64,000 nt of DNA from Plumapathes pennacea. Lineage: Eukaryota; Cnidaria; Anthozoa; Antipatharia; Myriopathidae. Made by a program: the position numbers and the translations under genes. Every line of letters starts with the position of its first letter. The first letter of the stretch is position 1. Location of the stretch: NCBI GenBank assembly GCA_964036295.1, contig OZ038462.1:29536855-29600854 (forward strand), in the 5' to 3' direction. The notes under the pieces were generated by a model. It was not told the origin of the DNA, made no database searches, and saw nothing but the letters and a program-made list of their open reading frames with translations. Of this stretch, positions 1 to 13,826 are shown in pieces.

Positions 1-3000
1 TAGAACATTTGAGCAGAAAATATTAATAACATTTCACGCATTCTGAACAAAGATGGCTTTCTTATTGCAGATGTGTTCAACTACAATCAAGATAAGCCAT
101 CTTAAACATTATGGCCAAGTATATGAGAATTTTTTCCGCCTCTCTCTCTCTAATGAAAAGTTTCATTTTATCTCGAAATAATTTTGCGACAGTCATGAAT
201 GACGGACGTAAAGGTTTTTAGTTTGCTCATATGTTTGTTTATCACTGAGAATCTATGTATGTTGGACTTTAGTGCCGTCATTCCTGAATTTCTCGGCTCA
301 TATCGCGGTTTTGCTTAGAAGATATAGCGAGTTATCTTGTAATGCGTGAATCAAAGTAAAAGCTTTTTACGAGCTGGAGGATGCCGGTCAAGTTCACAGC
401 AAGTAATAATAATAATAATAAAAAATGTAATGATAATGATATTTATGATCAACAGCGAAATCTAGCAAGAAACTAACAATCAAGAGGCTTTTCTACTCGA
501 GATCAAGACGTGTAGGTCGGAATGGTACGGGGTGAAAAAAAAAACAAAACAAAACAAAAAAAAAAACCGCACGTTCATCGATTCAACAACTACTCCCCTT
601 GTCACCTGCAGAGATGGAATTTTTTTTCGCTACCGCAGTGTCGTCACTGTGCCCTAAAACAAACGCTCAAGTTCTGAGATTGTCTCTTTTATTAGAAACT
701 TGAGAAAGAGTTATTTTAGTAAGGGAGCCTTCTAGAAAAATGTTAATTTGAGAAGAAAACCACAACAGAAACTCCCTTTGGGCCCTCGAGATATATAATT
801 TGATTATGCTGACTTAACAAGATTTTCCTTGAAATATACTTACATCCATTAAGCACTCAAATTTTTTGAGCAATAAAGCGATTTTAATTTTACGCAACGA
901 ATCCTGTCGAGGATATCGGCTCGGCCCGGTACCAGTAAAAATGCCACGAGTGGTCGTAGCACCTGTATAGCTGCCATTAGCAGTTTCATGTGTAATCACA
1001 AACACATAGCAAAGACTTTTCCCGTTCCTGTATTTACGCGAGAACACACGGAACGAACGCGCGAATTTAACGGTACTTCCCGACATTCACAAAACAAATT
1101 TCGTTGAAAAGTGTCCGGCTAAAGCTGCAGCAAAAAAACCTGCTTCAAATTGTTTACAGTCCAATGGAAATTGTGGTGTACCTGCGGTTATTGTGCCATG
1201 CTAATTTTAGTCGCATGTAAAAACAGGGACTGACAAACACGATGACCGATGCAAGATTTCAATTTTGCTGGCCTGTGAGTTAAATGAACTAAAAGTTTTA
1301 TCGACAAGAAAAGAAATCGATTGTACGATGCCAACACACAACATTGAAATAAAAACTCTCGCACTACAACTTTTACATATGGTAGTACATGTTATGTTAT
1401 CTAAAGCGGGTTGGGTTATTCAAGCAGTGCTGCTTTTAGAACATCCAAATCTTGACAAAATGTTGATTTCTTTTACCGAAGACCGTGCGGCTACTGGTTC
1501 ACAATTAGTTTCTTTTGGCCAAATGAAGCAATAATAACGAATATGACCGCAGGGTGATGTGGACTGAGCAGGAATGAGTGTAGGCCTCAAATCCCAAAGC
1601 ACCTAGCTATCATTTTGTATCTTTTCTAAGACCTAAAAAGCAAGCTATACTTCTTCATACGGCATGATAAACTGTAGTATTGGGTCAGGTATCGGACAAG
1701 TACTTTATAGTATCAGGCATTGAAAATAATGAGATTAAGGGCTTGAAATATTTAAGACTTACTGAGGAAGATTCCCATACTATTAAAATTTTTATAAAGT
1801 TGAGCTTTTTCTGTTTAGTTTATGCAGAGAAGACCCGGAACGGGTTCAATACTTTATAACTTGTGAGCATGGGGCGCTAGATGCAGTATTGGAAAATTAT
1901 CCTTCCAAAGCCGGGCCATGCATGCATACAACAAAACTTCTGAAATAAATTTTGAATCTCGCCAGAATCTTGTATCTGCAAGATTCGTGACACTATAGCA
2001 GAATATTCTAGAACTACAAATATAAGACACTAGTTTAATGTTCGGCAGAGCAGTTTTACCGAGCAGAATGGTATTTTAGTCGATTATGTCAGAGATGTTT
2101 GCTACAATGCCAGTAGGTCTTTGTTGTTCTTACCATACCTGCACGGACTAGATTTTTACGACTCCAATGTGTTAGCATGAAATATTAAGCGAGTGTTAAT
2201 CGATTTTATTTCACCGTCTCATACAAACTAGTCGGCACTGTATACCGACCGCCATAAGTGAAGCGAGTCAAGGCATAAATTCAGCCGCCCACGCAAGCGT
2301 AAGCTGGGAATTAGCTCTGAGCAGAGTTCAATGCCAAGACAGACGCGCCTTTCAGGGGTTTCCGCAGGGCAGCGTGGTTAGTGATAAAAGAACTAGAGGG
2401 ATCTTTGTATCAGGAAATATACGTCGGTGGCAGACAAGTAAACAGTTGTGATTTATAAAAAAGAACCATTGGACGTGGATACTTAAATATATCAGAAAAT
2501 TTGTAAGCTGAAGTGATTCTCCTAATGTTTTTACTACGCATTCTTTTAGAATGGATGTTAGCTCAATGCGTTTCTGTAATCTCAGTTCGTCTTCTCGCAA
2601 GGTGATGTGCTGTGCGAAAGAATTCTTCAATTATTATCGTCAATTCTTCAGTACGTCAGCACGATAATGTGATAAACTCTTGAAAGACTGGACGATGGCT
2701 GAAATGCCCAAAATCTGTTTGAATAATATGTGAACTTGTGTGATTTCTGAAGAAACACTGCAGACGTTCAGTCGTATTTTGTTCCTTACAACGGCCGCAT
2801 GACACATCCACGATGTTAGCCTAACATGACTATTCTTCGTTATTCTCTTGTTTTCCTCGGCTTATACCAACTTTATATACAAGCAAATGATTTTAAGCTT
2901 TATTCGTATTTTTAACTCACAGTGCCATAACATTTCTTGAATCTTCTGTTGCGACAGGTGCAGAAAAATCCAATTAGCAGATGCGAGGAGTGACAAATCG

Positions 3001-5894
3001 CTAGTTCCTTTACAATACTTTCGTATAACGACACCAATTCCATCACAAAACTGATCAGTTTACTTCAGGATATCATAACTTCGTTTGCTATTATATTTGT
3101 AAAATATTACTGATTTTATTGAGAATACGACTCGTTGGAGATTTGCTATCCCGATGTGATTTTTTGGTTATAAAAACGAAGCACCTTTCAGGTGGAAAGG
3201 GAATGCTTTAAGATGCTTCAAAGCACTTAGAAACTTAAGATTCTGTTGCCAAATAGCGATCTCTATATTTTGCAGATTTTTTAAAAATGTTTTCCCAGTT
3301 TGTGTAAATCACTTTACCATTAGAGATAATACAAGCAACTGCCACTAGCGAACGCCATTAACCCGAGGTTCCTCAAAGTCATTTATACACTTTGTTCCTC
3401 GCTATTGTGCGCGTTCCCTGTGTGTTATAATGTCGACACAAGTAAAATTCAAATAGGGGCAGGTCGTATGATTTAAATAGGTTGAGCAGAACTGTTTTCA
3501 ATCTTCCCCGCGCAGAATAGAACTTAATCCACGCGGGCGAAATATCAACAGAGTCCTAATTGATGGTTAGAAATTTGGAATTCAAACTGAGAATTCTAGT
3601 TCATCTGACTACGAGCTTCATTTAGAAAGATAATTGAAGCCCTCCTTTTTGAAAGCATTTTGTGCTAGCCGAAAGACGGTACGACAGCTGCACTGGTTTC
3701 CTTTTGTCCACAACGCGTAGGATTTTATATAAACGAGTCGCTCCCAACTCGATTAAGAGCACTGCACGCCGAAAAAGCCATTCACTGAGTGCTTGGATAT
3801 GTTCGACACCACACGGTAAAAACACGAAATTTCACTGTTTCTGACGATTGATCACTACGAGTTATCAGATCTTACGTTGCAAGAATATCAGACTAATGAA
3901 AACAAATTCTGCCAGTATCTTTCTTAACAAGCACATCGTTCACAGAGGCCAAATGCGGGTTGTATTGTACTGTGAACGATTCTGGGGAACTCTATAACAC
4001 CTAGGGTTCATATACCCGAGACTCGCTCTTTCAGAGGGTCACCATTTATTAGTTCTAAGTAGTATGCTAGTCATTACAGGCCTTATTTATGCCGAGGGCT
4101 TTATTTCTATAAGGTTAGTTTGCGCCGCAATGAAGTAATTTTATTTTTATTTTGAAGACGATGTGTACGTACTGAGATAATTTACTTCCCTTCGCTAGTG
4201 TAGTAATGCAGTGAACGAAATATTGTCGTAGTAGAAGAACTACATTTAGATTTGCCCGTGGTCAAATTTTGTAAATAAAGCTTTGCTCTGAAATTATAAT
4301 TTGGGCACGAGTAAGAAAATTTATAAATGAAATACGTAGCGGGAGGTTTTTCATATCTCCTCTACACACCTGCTGCAAGTAAATAATTACGTTTCTGCGT
4401 GCTCGTTGCCAGACTATCTTGGAGACTTTTGGCTAGGCTATTTCGTGCGTTCATTTGTCTATTCAAATGCTTCTATTATTTTTTTTGCTTCGGAGCTGTC
4501 AGGCCACGGCAAGAATTGATAATATTACACTTTGACGGTGAAATCCTGGACCAAACGTGAACCAATTCAAAATTACTTTCTCTTTAATTTGCGTTGGAGA
4601 TGAATTATCTGTGATGAATTATCGCATCGTCGGAGAAAGAACGGTGTGTGTAGATTTTACCGCCATCCAGCTCAAATCTACACAACACATTCCGCTGTGG
4701 CTTCATCGCCCAGATAAGTCAGGCAATGCGTTCAAAGCCAAACAGAATGCACAGGAAACCATTAAATTACGGGTGGCACGAACGCTTCGAGAGGAACGCA
4801 GAATAAATAAAACTACTTCGATGGTTATCCTCAAAGGAACTTTATTAAAACTTTAGTCTATTTAAGCACAATTCATTACAAATTTGAAAGAAACCCGTGA
4901 TTATGGTTTCGTAATTCAGTGCCGAGACTGGTGAGATTTGCGAGGCCAAGAACCGCCTGAAGATATCCTGTGTTTGCAAATTTTACAGCGTAAATATACA
5001 TCAAAGGATTGATTCATAAAACTGTTCTTAAACATATAAAATTTCAAAATATATAGAGCGCTGAAAGTGCCAGTAATGCTGGTGTAGTGATTTCTTTTTT
5101 CTTCTTTTTTTTTTTCGCTCTACCGGCAGCTCGAGATATGGAGGTGAAGCACTTGTAATCAATTAACTGGATCATTTCTATTGGTTTGGGTTGTAAAACA
5201 ATGGAAAACACGAAGCAGTAATTGACGTTTGTTGGGAGTTCCTATTTGAAAAGACACCGTTTGTAGGAGTTACGCGACTAATTTAGATTTCTTTTTGACT
5301 AATATTCCATTTTTCTCTTCGTCTATCGTCCTAATCTACGCGCCCGCAAAGCGGATTTCGTGCGCCAAAAAGGAAAAAAGAAACCTCGGATTGGCATAAA
5401 TTGAAAGTAATAAATTCAAAACTCATTCATAGTTGAGCCAAACTAAACAGGTGTAAAACAAGTCTCTTCACCTTCATAATTACCGGGTGGAAATTTGGTG
5501 GAAATACGAGAACTCGAAGAAATTTAACACTGGAAATGTCCAATTTTTGACGGAAGTATAACTTGTGCTCAGGAATTCTTCGTTTTCTCTTGTTAAGCTA
5601 ATAGGGTGTGCTGTGAATAATATTTGCCCGCAAGCTATTGATGTCGATCTTTATATGGATAATAACACGGCGCTCTCGTTTACTTGCTAGGGCAACGCTT
5701 TGTCGAGTACAAACTTCGCCTTTACGCGAACTCGTCGTCCTGAGCAACATTAAATAGGAAACTACACCTTATTTTCGGCGTTACTCCAATTACAGTTATA
5801 AATAAAATGTCTACTATTCATATTCTACTCGAACTTTTGGGAGGAAAATTTGAATTCTGCCCTCGCGTTCTTAACGCGACATGGCGCAAAAGTC
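1..5894. other. Gene-free stretch 3' of POU4
   Basis: I find no convincing coding exon, RNA gene or intact mobile element here. The open frames are short (under about 100 codons), lack recognisable domains and overlap one another on both strands. A short (TAA)n run lies at about 407-421 and an A-rich run at about 535-566. The part just below 5895 should contain the 3' UTR of the POU4 gene, but I see no clear AATAAA on the minus strand close to its stop codon. Confidence 0.5.
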
Positions 5895-7137
5895 TCAATG
5901 GACGGAAAACTTCATTCTCTTTTTTTTCTGCCGCTGATTGCAGAACCAAACCCTTACAACGTTTTTAGACAGGTCCAGTTTTTCAGCAATCGACGCAATC
6001 TTGTCACTCGAAGGTCGTGGATTCATGGCGAAGTAAGCCTCCAGCGAGCGTTTTTCGGCGGCCCCTATAGACGTTCTCTTGCGTTTTTTATCCGAGTTGG
6101 GCAGAAATTGGCTGCTGTTACTTTTCGCCTTGTAAGCCTTCTCAGCCTCTTCGAGCCAAGCCGTCAAAACCGGTTTGAGAGCCATCATGTTATTATGACT
6201 TAAAGTGAGAGATTCAAACCTGCATATGGTAGACTGACTAAGCGAACCCACGCCGGGGATTTTCAAGTGCGCTAGCGCTGATCCAACGTCCGCCTGTGTT
6301 ACGCCAAGCTTGATTCTCCGTTGCTTGAAACGTTCCGCGAACCATTCGAGCTCTCGGGGGTTCATATCATCAGGGCCGCTGGGGCTTATTGCGGAATGGA
6401 TCGTGGAATGCATTGAGTGAATATGACTGATCGGTGAAGGCGTTTCAAACGGCTTCTCAAACGCCGATTCATTGACCGTGGGCTGGAGAGACGCGGAGAT
6501 CTGGTCCAGGATATCGTGAGCATCATATCCGCCGGTGTCCGGCCCGTGTGTATGGAAGCTTAAGCCACTGTGCTTCGTCGGTTTCGAGAGGTATTTGTCG
6601 TACTTTGGATCGAGCTGTGTTGCCGGTCCCAGTAAGTGAGCGTCATCGAAGCCATCGAACACACTCGGGGGAATCTGAAGAGGAGAGAAGAACACAAGAC
6701 GACTGTTTGAGAATGTGTGATATTGACCAACGGAAATGAATTGGATCAAGTTTGTATTTATTTTATTTATCACATACCAGGTTGTTAGATCTTGACGGGA
6801 ACGTCAGCTGCGACAAGAATAAGTGGAGAGAGGGAAAAATCAGCAAATTAGAAATTCCAAGCAATTCGAACTCACGACTGTAGCTTAAAATATCGACGGC
6901 GCGTGCGAAACGCGTATAGCGACGCGAACGCAAACAAACGACGCAAATTTATTCAAAGAGAAAAAATTTTGGAATAAATACCGAGTGGTTCGATCCGCGA
7001 ATTGAAGGTATCCAGCTCGGCTCGCTCGACGAAACTCCAATATACGAGTTTGAATAAGATGTTCCGTTTGAAGACAGCGATATCCTTGTACTTAAGGATG
7101 GACTTAGGGCCTTGTTGAGGGCACTGTCGCGATTCAT
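5895..7137 (-). CDS. POU4: POU class IV (Brn-3/POU4-type) homeodomain transcription factor
   Basis: Nuclear DNA-binding regulator; the family specifies sensory and neuronal cell types, including cnidarian neurons and cnidocytes. Two coding exons: 7137-6982 (52 aa, donor GGTATTTA read as tcg|gtattt) and 6674-5895 (259 aa plus stop, acceptor ctcttcag|att), joined in phase 0 to give 311 aa. The POU-specific domain covers about residues 153-230 (IKLGVTQADVG, LSQSTICRFESLTLSHNN, then LTAWLEEAE). A basic linker KKRKRTS leads into the POU homeodomain, about 248-307, with recognition helix VVRVWFCNQRQKKKRMK at about 291-307. The STICRFESLTLSHNN/WLEEAE sequence is diagnostic of class IV. I do not see a clear vertebrate-like POU-IV box in the short N-terminus. 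The ATG at 7137 has G at -3. The protein is shorter than vertebrate POU4 proteins because it lacks their homopolymeric spacer. Confidence 0.95.
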
Positions 7138-10100
7138 GTCCGGTAGCTTCGAGTGCGATCAGAAACCCACTACCATGGCGTGAAAATGTTCTTAAATGCA
7201 GGAAGAGTGCCCGTAAAGAAAGACACAATCATTAACATTGTGTTAACAACATTTGCACTTCAGGCGCACCTGTTGGGCCGCACTGCGCGTGCGTCATTTA
7301 AATTTTAATTCTGCGCCTGCGTGACGCGCCAGCTGAACCTGTTCGCGTTGACACGGGTTCGTGGACCGCCATGCCACTCGGCCCGCATCCCCGACGCAAA
7401 ATAACTCATTGAAAAAACATCTGCAGCGGTCGAAGCGATAACACACACACACACACAAAAAAAGTTCCAGTAATCACCCGTTGCGGGTATTTTTGTCTCA
7501 TCGGTCGGAATTTAAAATCTCTCTGCACGGGGAAAAACCGGGAGTTTCCAAGGACACATTTTGCTGATTGTCGAAATAGGGTTTAAAGTTGCCCAATTTA
7601 TTTTAACATCAGTCATCCGTGAAGGTGTGCGGTGAAGTGTAACATTTTGCAACCAACAAATCTGCTCGAAACAATTAATCTCTTGTATTAAAATTCATTA
7701 ACGCACTTACGTTCTCTCAGCAATAAAGCCAGACGAACCAATAATGCTATGCCTTCTCCAATTTCAAATTCAGCCGTAATCTACGTTTTGTTTGACACGC
7801 GCCAAACACGTGTCAGCCGGCCACCCATTCCCGCCCCTAACGCCAAAACGATTGGCCCGAAAACTAAGAAGCTTTCAAGGCCAGCAGAATTAGCCTGATG
7901 AATGAACTCGTCTCGAAAATAATAAGACCGGCGTTGGGGTCCAATAATTGTATCTGTAGGCAGTTGTCATTGGCTCCTTAGTTTTAATCGTGCCAAAACA
8001 AACTTTACGTAGCTAATGAAGAAGAACGGCTGGAAGGATGGCCGAGGTGAAAAGTGATATTAGTATGTTCGTAAGAGTGTAGCGTCCGTTATATACCCGC
8101 AGCCTGTATTGTTACAAAATTCTCAGGGTGCTTTGATGATCAGCATTATCTCCCCGTCTTTCTTATTCTTATAGTCGCCAGTTTCTTGCTTTATGTGATA
8201 GAAACTGCAACACTGTTCCGTGCAGGAAGCCGTTCGTCCGTGACGGACCCCGCCTCATGAAAACGACGAATAAATAGTGCGATATTTGTATATGAAATGT
8301 AACCAGAATCGAAAATCTGAGACAAGAAAATTGTTTTTCATTTGTTTGAAAAGTTCCTGCAGATTTCGTTGTTTCGTACCATCCCCCTTGCGTGGTCTTC
8401 ACTTTACGGACTCAATGAGGGAATTCTCCGCAGTCGTTATCCCTTCAGTAAGACCAGGAGTGAAAATTTCTTTGACAACAATCGACCTTGTTTCGTAATC
8501 AAGACATTTCGTGAATTTGCATTGAAAAGATAATTCTCCTTGACAACCGGTTTCAGTGGTAGCCAAGTTACACGCAGGCACGAAATTTTGACTCTGCGTG
8601 AGAAATAGAAAAGCAAATCTATTGTGATGCCGGCCATGCACAGCTCTTGGCTTGCATTAGCAAATTCTGCCAACACTGGAGGACTATCGGTTCTAATTTA
8701 AGTTGGGTCTGTTGAGAAAGACTCGAAATACGTCTCACAACAATAAAGTAATGCCATGTTAAACAGATGGCTTTCGGCACCAGCTGGTCTTTGTTCCGAC
8801 ACACTGCACTTCATTCACCGGATATGAAAAATTAGCCGCCGCTTCTTGAAGACCTCCTCATATAGAGAATTAAAATATATACCCAGCCCCTTTCTCTTGC
8901 CCTGAGGGAGGACATTTTAATCGACAAAAAAATAGAAGCGCGTTTTCGGCGTGTGAGCGAGATTTTTCGTCGCGGCTAATTTTTGTGCCGACCTGACTAT
9001 GCAAATTTTGGTTCTCTGAGTTCCCAGTCACTGAATGCTAATTACTATGTCTCGAAAATTGTTTTCAAATCGGGCTATTCTGTAAGACAAAAAAGAAATA
9101 TCGGCAAAATCGCTACTAAAATTTATACTTTTCTACTAACCTAAATTCCATTAATTCCTTGTCTTCTTCCTTCGCCCAAAGTGGTGAAGACGCGTCCTTA
9201 CCGCGGCATGTCGCGATTTGCTTAGCATGTTTCGAAAGCGGGCGAATTTACTTTACAGCCCAGATTTATGTTTACCCCCACAGAAAACTTTCGTTCAAGT
9301 GAAAACCAAATACTGGCAGTAAAAATTAATGCTTTCTTTAAGCTTTAATATGCAAAGCTCTTATCAAGTATTCCATTAAAAATAGACGGTGATACATAGT
9401 GTATACATGTCCAGTACATATCTGAACAGCTTGTCGGCAAAGCTGATATTCATTTATGCATACCAGTACAATCAGTGAGGATTGTTAAACAAAACTCTAC
9501 GACTTTGCTTCTTTGCCGAGTGCTTTAGAAATTGCGCTCCCGGTTTGAAAAGCGCGAACTAGTCGAAGGGATGTTCGCTTCGTCACTTCAATCCACCTAT
9601 AATTCATGCAAGCAGGTGAGAGACATGCTTGGCTAACTTTCAACTCTGGTCAGCTCCTAAGCTTTTAAGCTACAGAAAACACGAAAAGGCTAGTTTCCGA
9701 CTGAAAATAATAGCCTTCTTATACCATCATAAACGAACGCGGAAAATCGAGTGGTTATTCATATTATTGTTATCTCAAACAGTGCATCATTTCTTGGCAA
9801 GTTCTAACTGATCCCTCCCTTTATGGTGAAAGCAATTATCGTTGTGAAAGGGTTGTTCAATAGTCCCAGCAGAAAGGACTGAGCTAATAATGCGTCCAAC
9901 CAATTAACACTGAAGCTTCGATAAGTGGCAGAGTGCTCGCCTGTTTTACCAAAGGGATGGGTTTATTTCCAAAACAAAACGCAATATGTTAAGTATACAC
10001 AGAAACACTGGACAAAATAATCGCATTTCCCGCTCTTTTGTCATCTAAAAAAATCCACTCATATCCCCTTCCACACTGCACTGTTTTAGCTACAGTAAGC

Positions 10101-13100
10101 GAATCGGCCCGGTTTTTAAATATTCTGCTATCGTGTCAGTTTTAGTCTGTAGATTGGATGAGCCAAGTTTTTCTTCTTCGAGAAAGAATCATTCATGAGT
10201 TTACATCTATGAATCGCAGAGGCAGGTGATACATTGAGGTGAACTGGTATGTGAAAAAGGCCACCAGTCGAGCAGGCTAAGTCAACCGTAGATCTTGGCA
10301 AGAATTCACTGTCTTGGTAACTGTGATTACTAACTCAGTTTGACTCTTGCATTGGCGGGAATCTTTAATCTCGTGCTTCGAATCCATCTCGACAACCGAA
10401 ACTATAGTGTGTATTTTATTGTTTCATTGCGAGGGGCATATTTGCATGAAAGCGGCTTAAAGGATGTTATAAAATTCATTTAGTTGCCAATGCTTTGTTT
10501 GACATTCTGCTCTGTCACTGTTTGTCACACTGAATTTAGTAAGTGTTAGTCGAAAAGTTAGTCCATTGGATTGGTGTTGTATTCTCCAAGCTTCGAAGAG
10601 AAAGAAGTATGGAAATCGGCAATCTCACTGTTATCAGAGACTGACTTATAGTTAAGTTGGATTGTCAATTTATTCTCCAAGCTTCAAACCAAAGAGAGAT
10701 AATGTTTTGGGCCGCTGTTTTAGCTTGACTAAAAATAACGAAAGGAAAACTGAATTTAAAGGCGCGTAAGCTTCATTAGGAGTAACGATGTGTGGAGAGC
10801 CTAAGAGCTTTGTTTTCGTTGGTATATAATGTATACATCCGATATTTTTTTTAGTTATTGCTTTGTTTCTATTCTGAAAAGGTTAATCTTATTAGTGAAG
10901 AAGCTGCTGAAAGCAGAAATGGTAAAACATTTCACCTCCCAAAATAAAAAAATAAGTAAATAAGTAAATAAATAAAAACAAAACCAAGATAATTATTCAG
11001 ATTTGTAAATTTGAAATCACAGAAAGGAAAGAGTAAAATATGAAATGGTGAAATTTAGGAATTTGATGGTGTCCGACCCAGCTTTTAAACAAAGCATTAC
11101 GTACTCCTAGTATTCTGTAAGAATGTCAATGGAATTTACGAGGCGGCTCAAGCACATCTCAACCAGCAGGAAAAAAAATGAAAATGAAAAATAAAGAAGA
11201 CAGTCAAAGCGAAGCCACTAAAGTTGTTTTCGCTCTTCTGTGTAAAACACAAAAAAAGACAAACACCAAAAACATCAAGCCAGCTGGGTTTTGGTTGACG
11301 GAAGAACACTAAAAGTACTAAGGAAGACAGATTCAAACAAAACAATGCAATCCAAAAGACGGACCACGAATGTTTCATGTTCATTAGCACTGCAGTGAAC
11401 AGGTATCTCTTTTGGTTTTTGCCGAGGTTTGTCGAATCATCGGATGTTTTAATTTGAAAAATTCAGTTTGAAAATTGACATCTTGAATAAAGCGCGTGCA
11501 GTGATTTACTCAACGAACACTGCACACAACCGACTGCAGTTCAGATTAAAGAGGAACAAATACAAACACACGAGCTATTGGTGTTCAACGCATGAATTGA
11601 ATTATTTCGGAAGGTCCACGCCCGGTAACTACACGCTACAGGCCTGAAGTGATAAACACAAGACTTCAATTACATTTAGTGTCATGGTTTGGATTTACGA
11701 GCAGCAGAGCGAGGTAGCGGGTCACCAGTTTTTCTCGGTAAAAAAAAAAAAGTTTAGAAAACGCGGGAAGAGAGAACGAAAATCACCGCTCTTACAAGAA
11801 AGCAGCGTGTAACTTTCAATTATAGTGTGGGACAGACTGTAAAGGAATGCCGCACGTGTAAAAACTACGACTCGTGAAAGAAAAAGAAACAAAATGCCTG
11901 GATGGTTGCTAAGACGGATCGAGTGGAGCACATGGCAAAGATTTTGCAACCACAAGTAGCCATGTGGGTTTGTTGTCAAAGGAGTTTACCGCCTGCCGGT
12001 ACCTCGCACACGCGCAGAGCCAACAGGTGTTCCGCTGCACCGCGGGTGCAAGTCACAAAAGGCCCTCAAACAGCCATGAACTGAACAACCCGTATAATGT
12101 TGACATTTTATTGTTACATGGCATTTTTAGTATCTGCGTCTTTTCTTTAGGCCAGCTTGGGGTCTTTGTCCAGTTCAAGCACATAATCTTTTCTTAAATA
12201 TTATCTCGGCAATCGTGATTTAATGCTAATGGGATTAGAGGATTTTTCTGCTAGTATTTCCAAACCAAACTTGTTTTGGGGTTCAACAATGGTAATTAAA
12301 AAGAACTTGATTTTTCTGCACGTTTTTTTATACGAGATGTTTTGCTTGACACTGCAAGCACGTGCTCTCAGAAAACAGCGCTGTTGGAACATGCTGATCA
12401 ATACCGGTCTGTGAGAGCCGTCGACCTGCACTAGACCAAACCAATGATCTACAGATCCACCGATCTACAGATCCAACGATCATAAACTTTTGCAAATTTA
12501 GGGTCCAAACTGCAAATTTAATACTTATACCCTGTTTACACCAACTAAACCTGTTTAATTAAACCAAGTTTACTAGACTGCGTTTTTGATTTTGTGCTAA
12601 TTACACATTTTACACCACCTCGCACAGGTTAATTAGTTGGACGGGTTTTAAACCAGTTTAGTTTTGCCGTGCGGGCATTGTGAACGGCCGACCGAACTAA
12701 ACAAGTTTTATTAAACACCTTTTAAACAGGTTTAAGCATTGGTGTGAACGAGGTATTAGTTCATTTGTAATTGAGAAAAACAGACAGTGAAACAGTGAAA
12801 GAGCTAGAGCATCAAACAGAAAAAACACAGAACGGAAGCGAACACTGAGATGAAACTGCAAAACCAAATAAACCTTCACGAAATATATTATGTTTTCTTG
12901 GAGGAAATTCCCTCCACCCCCTCAAAATGTATTTTCTTCAAAATGTGGTTCTTTTTCCAGCCAACGCGAATTTTCCCACAGGTCAGAAAAAGACAAAAAG
13001 AAAAGCTCAGAAAAGAACAAGTCAAAACAAAATAATCGAACAAATCAGTGGTAACCCCTGATGTGCTTGATCATTTTAGTGAACAAAAATAAGCTTTGAA

Positions 13101-13653
13101 TAGCGGACAACAGAAAGCCATGTTGGTTCTCACGAGAATGGGAAGATTTTACATCACGTGCATAATTCACATGTGGCAACCAGTGGAAACAAGTGTTACA
13201 GAGTAATGAAAACCGAAACTATCAAATGAAACCTGAATGGGGATGAGTACATTTTAATTATAACACGCACGTGCTGATTAGGCACAAGATAGTAACCCCA
13301 CTATCACATCACATTGCAGGATGTTGACGTTTGACGGCCAAAAGTTGTTCGGCAAATCCTGTTAAGGCCGTCGAGTCCACTATGATGTCTTAGACAAGTA
13401 CGATGGCCGGAAAGACGCGGACGAAGCGTCCTTAGATAAAGACAAGGATCACCCATCTGTGGAACGGCAAAAAGGTCAAGACGGCAAATGTTCAACGCAG
13501 CCTCGGGATGTCTGTGCCCGGAAGGGATTCTGGGAGTTGTCCAACGGCTCTGGCTCAATGCACATACTTCACTGCACCTGGACAAAACCTTGCAGCCGAC
13601 TTCGGCAACGGTGAAGCACGGTGTAGCCCAGCCCGTTCCAGGCTATCATGATA
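7138..13653. other. Gene-free spacer upstream of POU4
   Basis: No exon or RNA gene could be supported over this 6.5 kb. The first few hundred bases above 7137 should contain the POU4 promoter and 5' UTR on the minus strand; an E-box (CACCTG, about 7266) and an (AC)n run at about 7441-7456 are visible. An inverted-repeat element lies at about 12526-12757. The rest is AT-rich unique-looking sequence and could hold POU4 enhancers, but sequence alone does not show this. Confidence 0.45.
12526..12757. mobile_element. Non-autonomous inverted-repeat element (MITE-like)
   Basis: The left end (ACCCTGTTTACACCAA) and right end (TTGGTGTGAACGAGGT) are imperfect inverted copies, followed on each side by inverted AAACCTGTTTAA/TTAAACAGGTTT. 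It is about 230 bp with no coding potential. It lies in the spacer between the 3' end of Furry and POU4. Confidence 0.6.
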
Positions 13654-13758
13654 CAGAAACGGCTGCAAAAAGAGGTGCGCGAAAGACTGGGGCGAAAGTC
13701 TTTCTCCCTCGCGCCTTCGCTCCAGTCTATCGCGCACCATTTTTTGCAGCCGTTTCTG
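13654..13758. repeat. Foldback (hairpin) element near Furry 3' end
   Basis: CAGAAACGGCTGCAAAAA at the left and TTTTTGCAGCCGTTTCTG at the right are perfect inverted repeats, with further inverted GTGCGCGA/TCGCGCAC inside. The whole 105 bp can fold into one hairpin. Short open frames of 60-108 codons at 13304-13814 run through it and are not credible genes. Confidence 0.65.
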
Positions 13759-13820
13759 ACCGAACCGAAGTAACAATACAGAAAGACGATTGCCACACGA
13801 CACTCTTATCTTAGTCCCTT

Positions 13821-13826
13821 TTTATT
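13821..13826 (-). terminator. Candidate poly(A) signal of Furry
   Basis: The plus strand reads tttatt, so the minus strand reads AATAAA. I noticed no other AATAAA on the minus strand between the Furry stop codon at 14758 and this site. This would give a 3' UTR of roughly 0.9 kb. The assignment is by position only. Confidence 0.45.

Noticed and set aside
6953-7228. Alternative frame for POU4 exon 1 (91 codons)
   Set aside because: Its phase at the GGTATTTA donor does not fit the phase-0 start of exon 2, whereas the frame from ATG 7137 fits exactly.
13304-13814. Overlapping open frames of 75-108 codons on both strands
   Set aside because: They run through a perfect hairpin, overlap each other in opposite directions, and contain no recognisable domain; they look like by-products of GC-richer repeat sequence.
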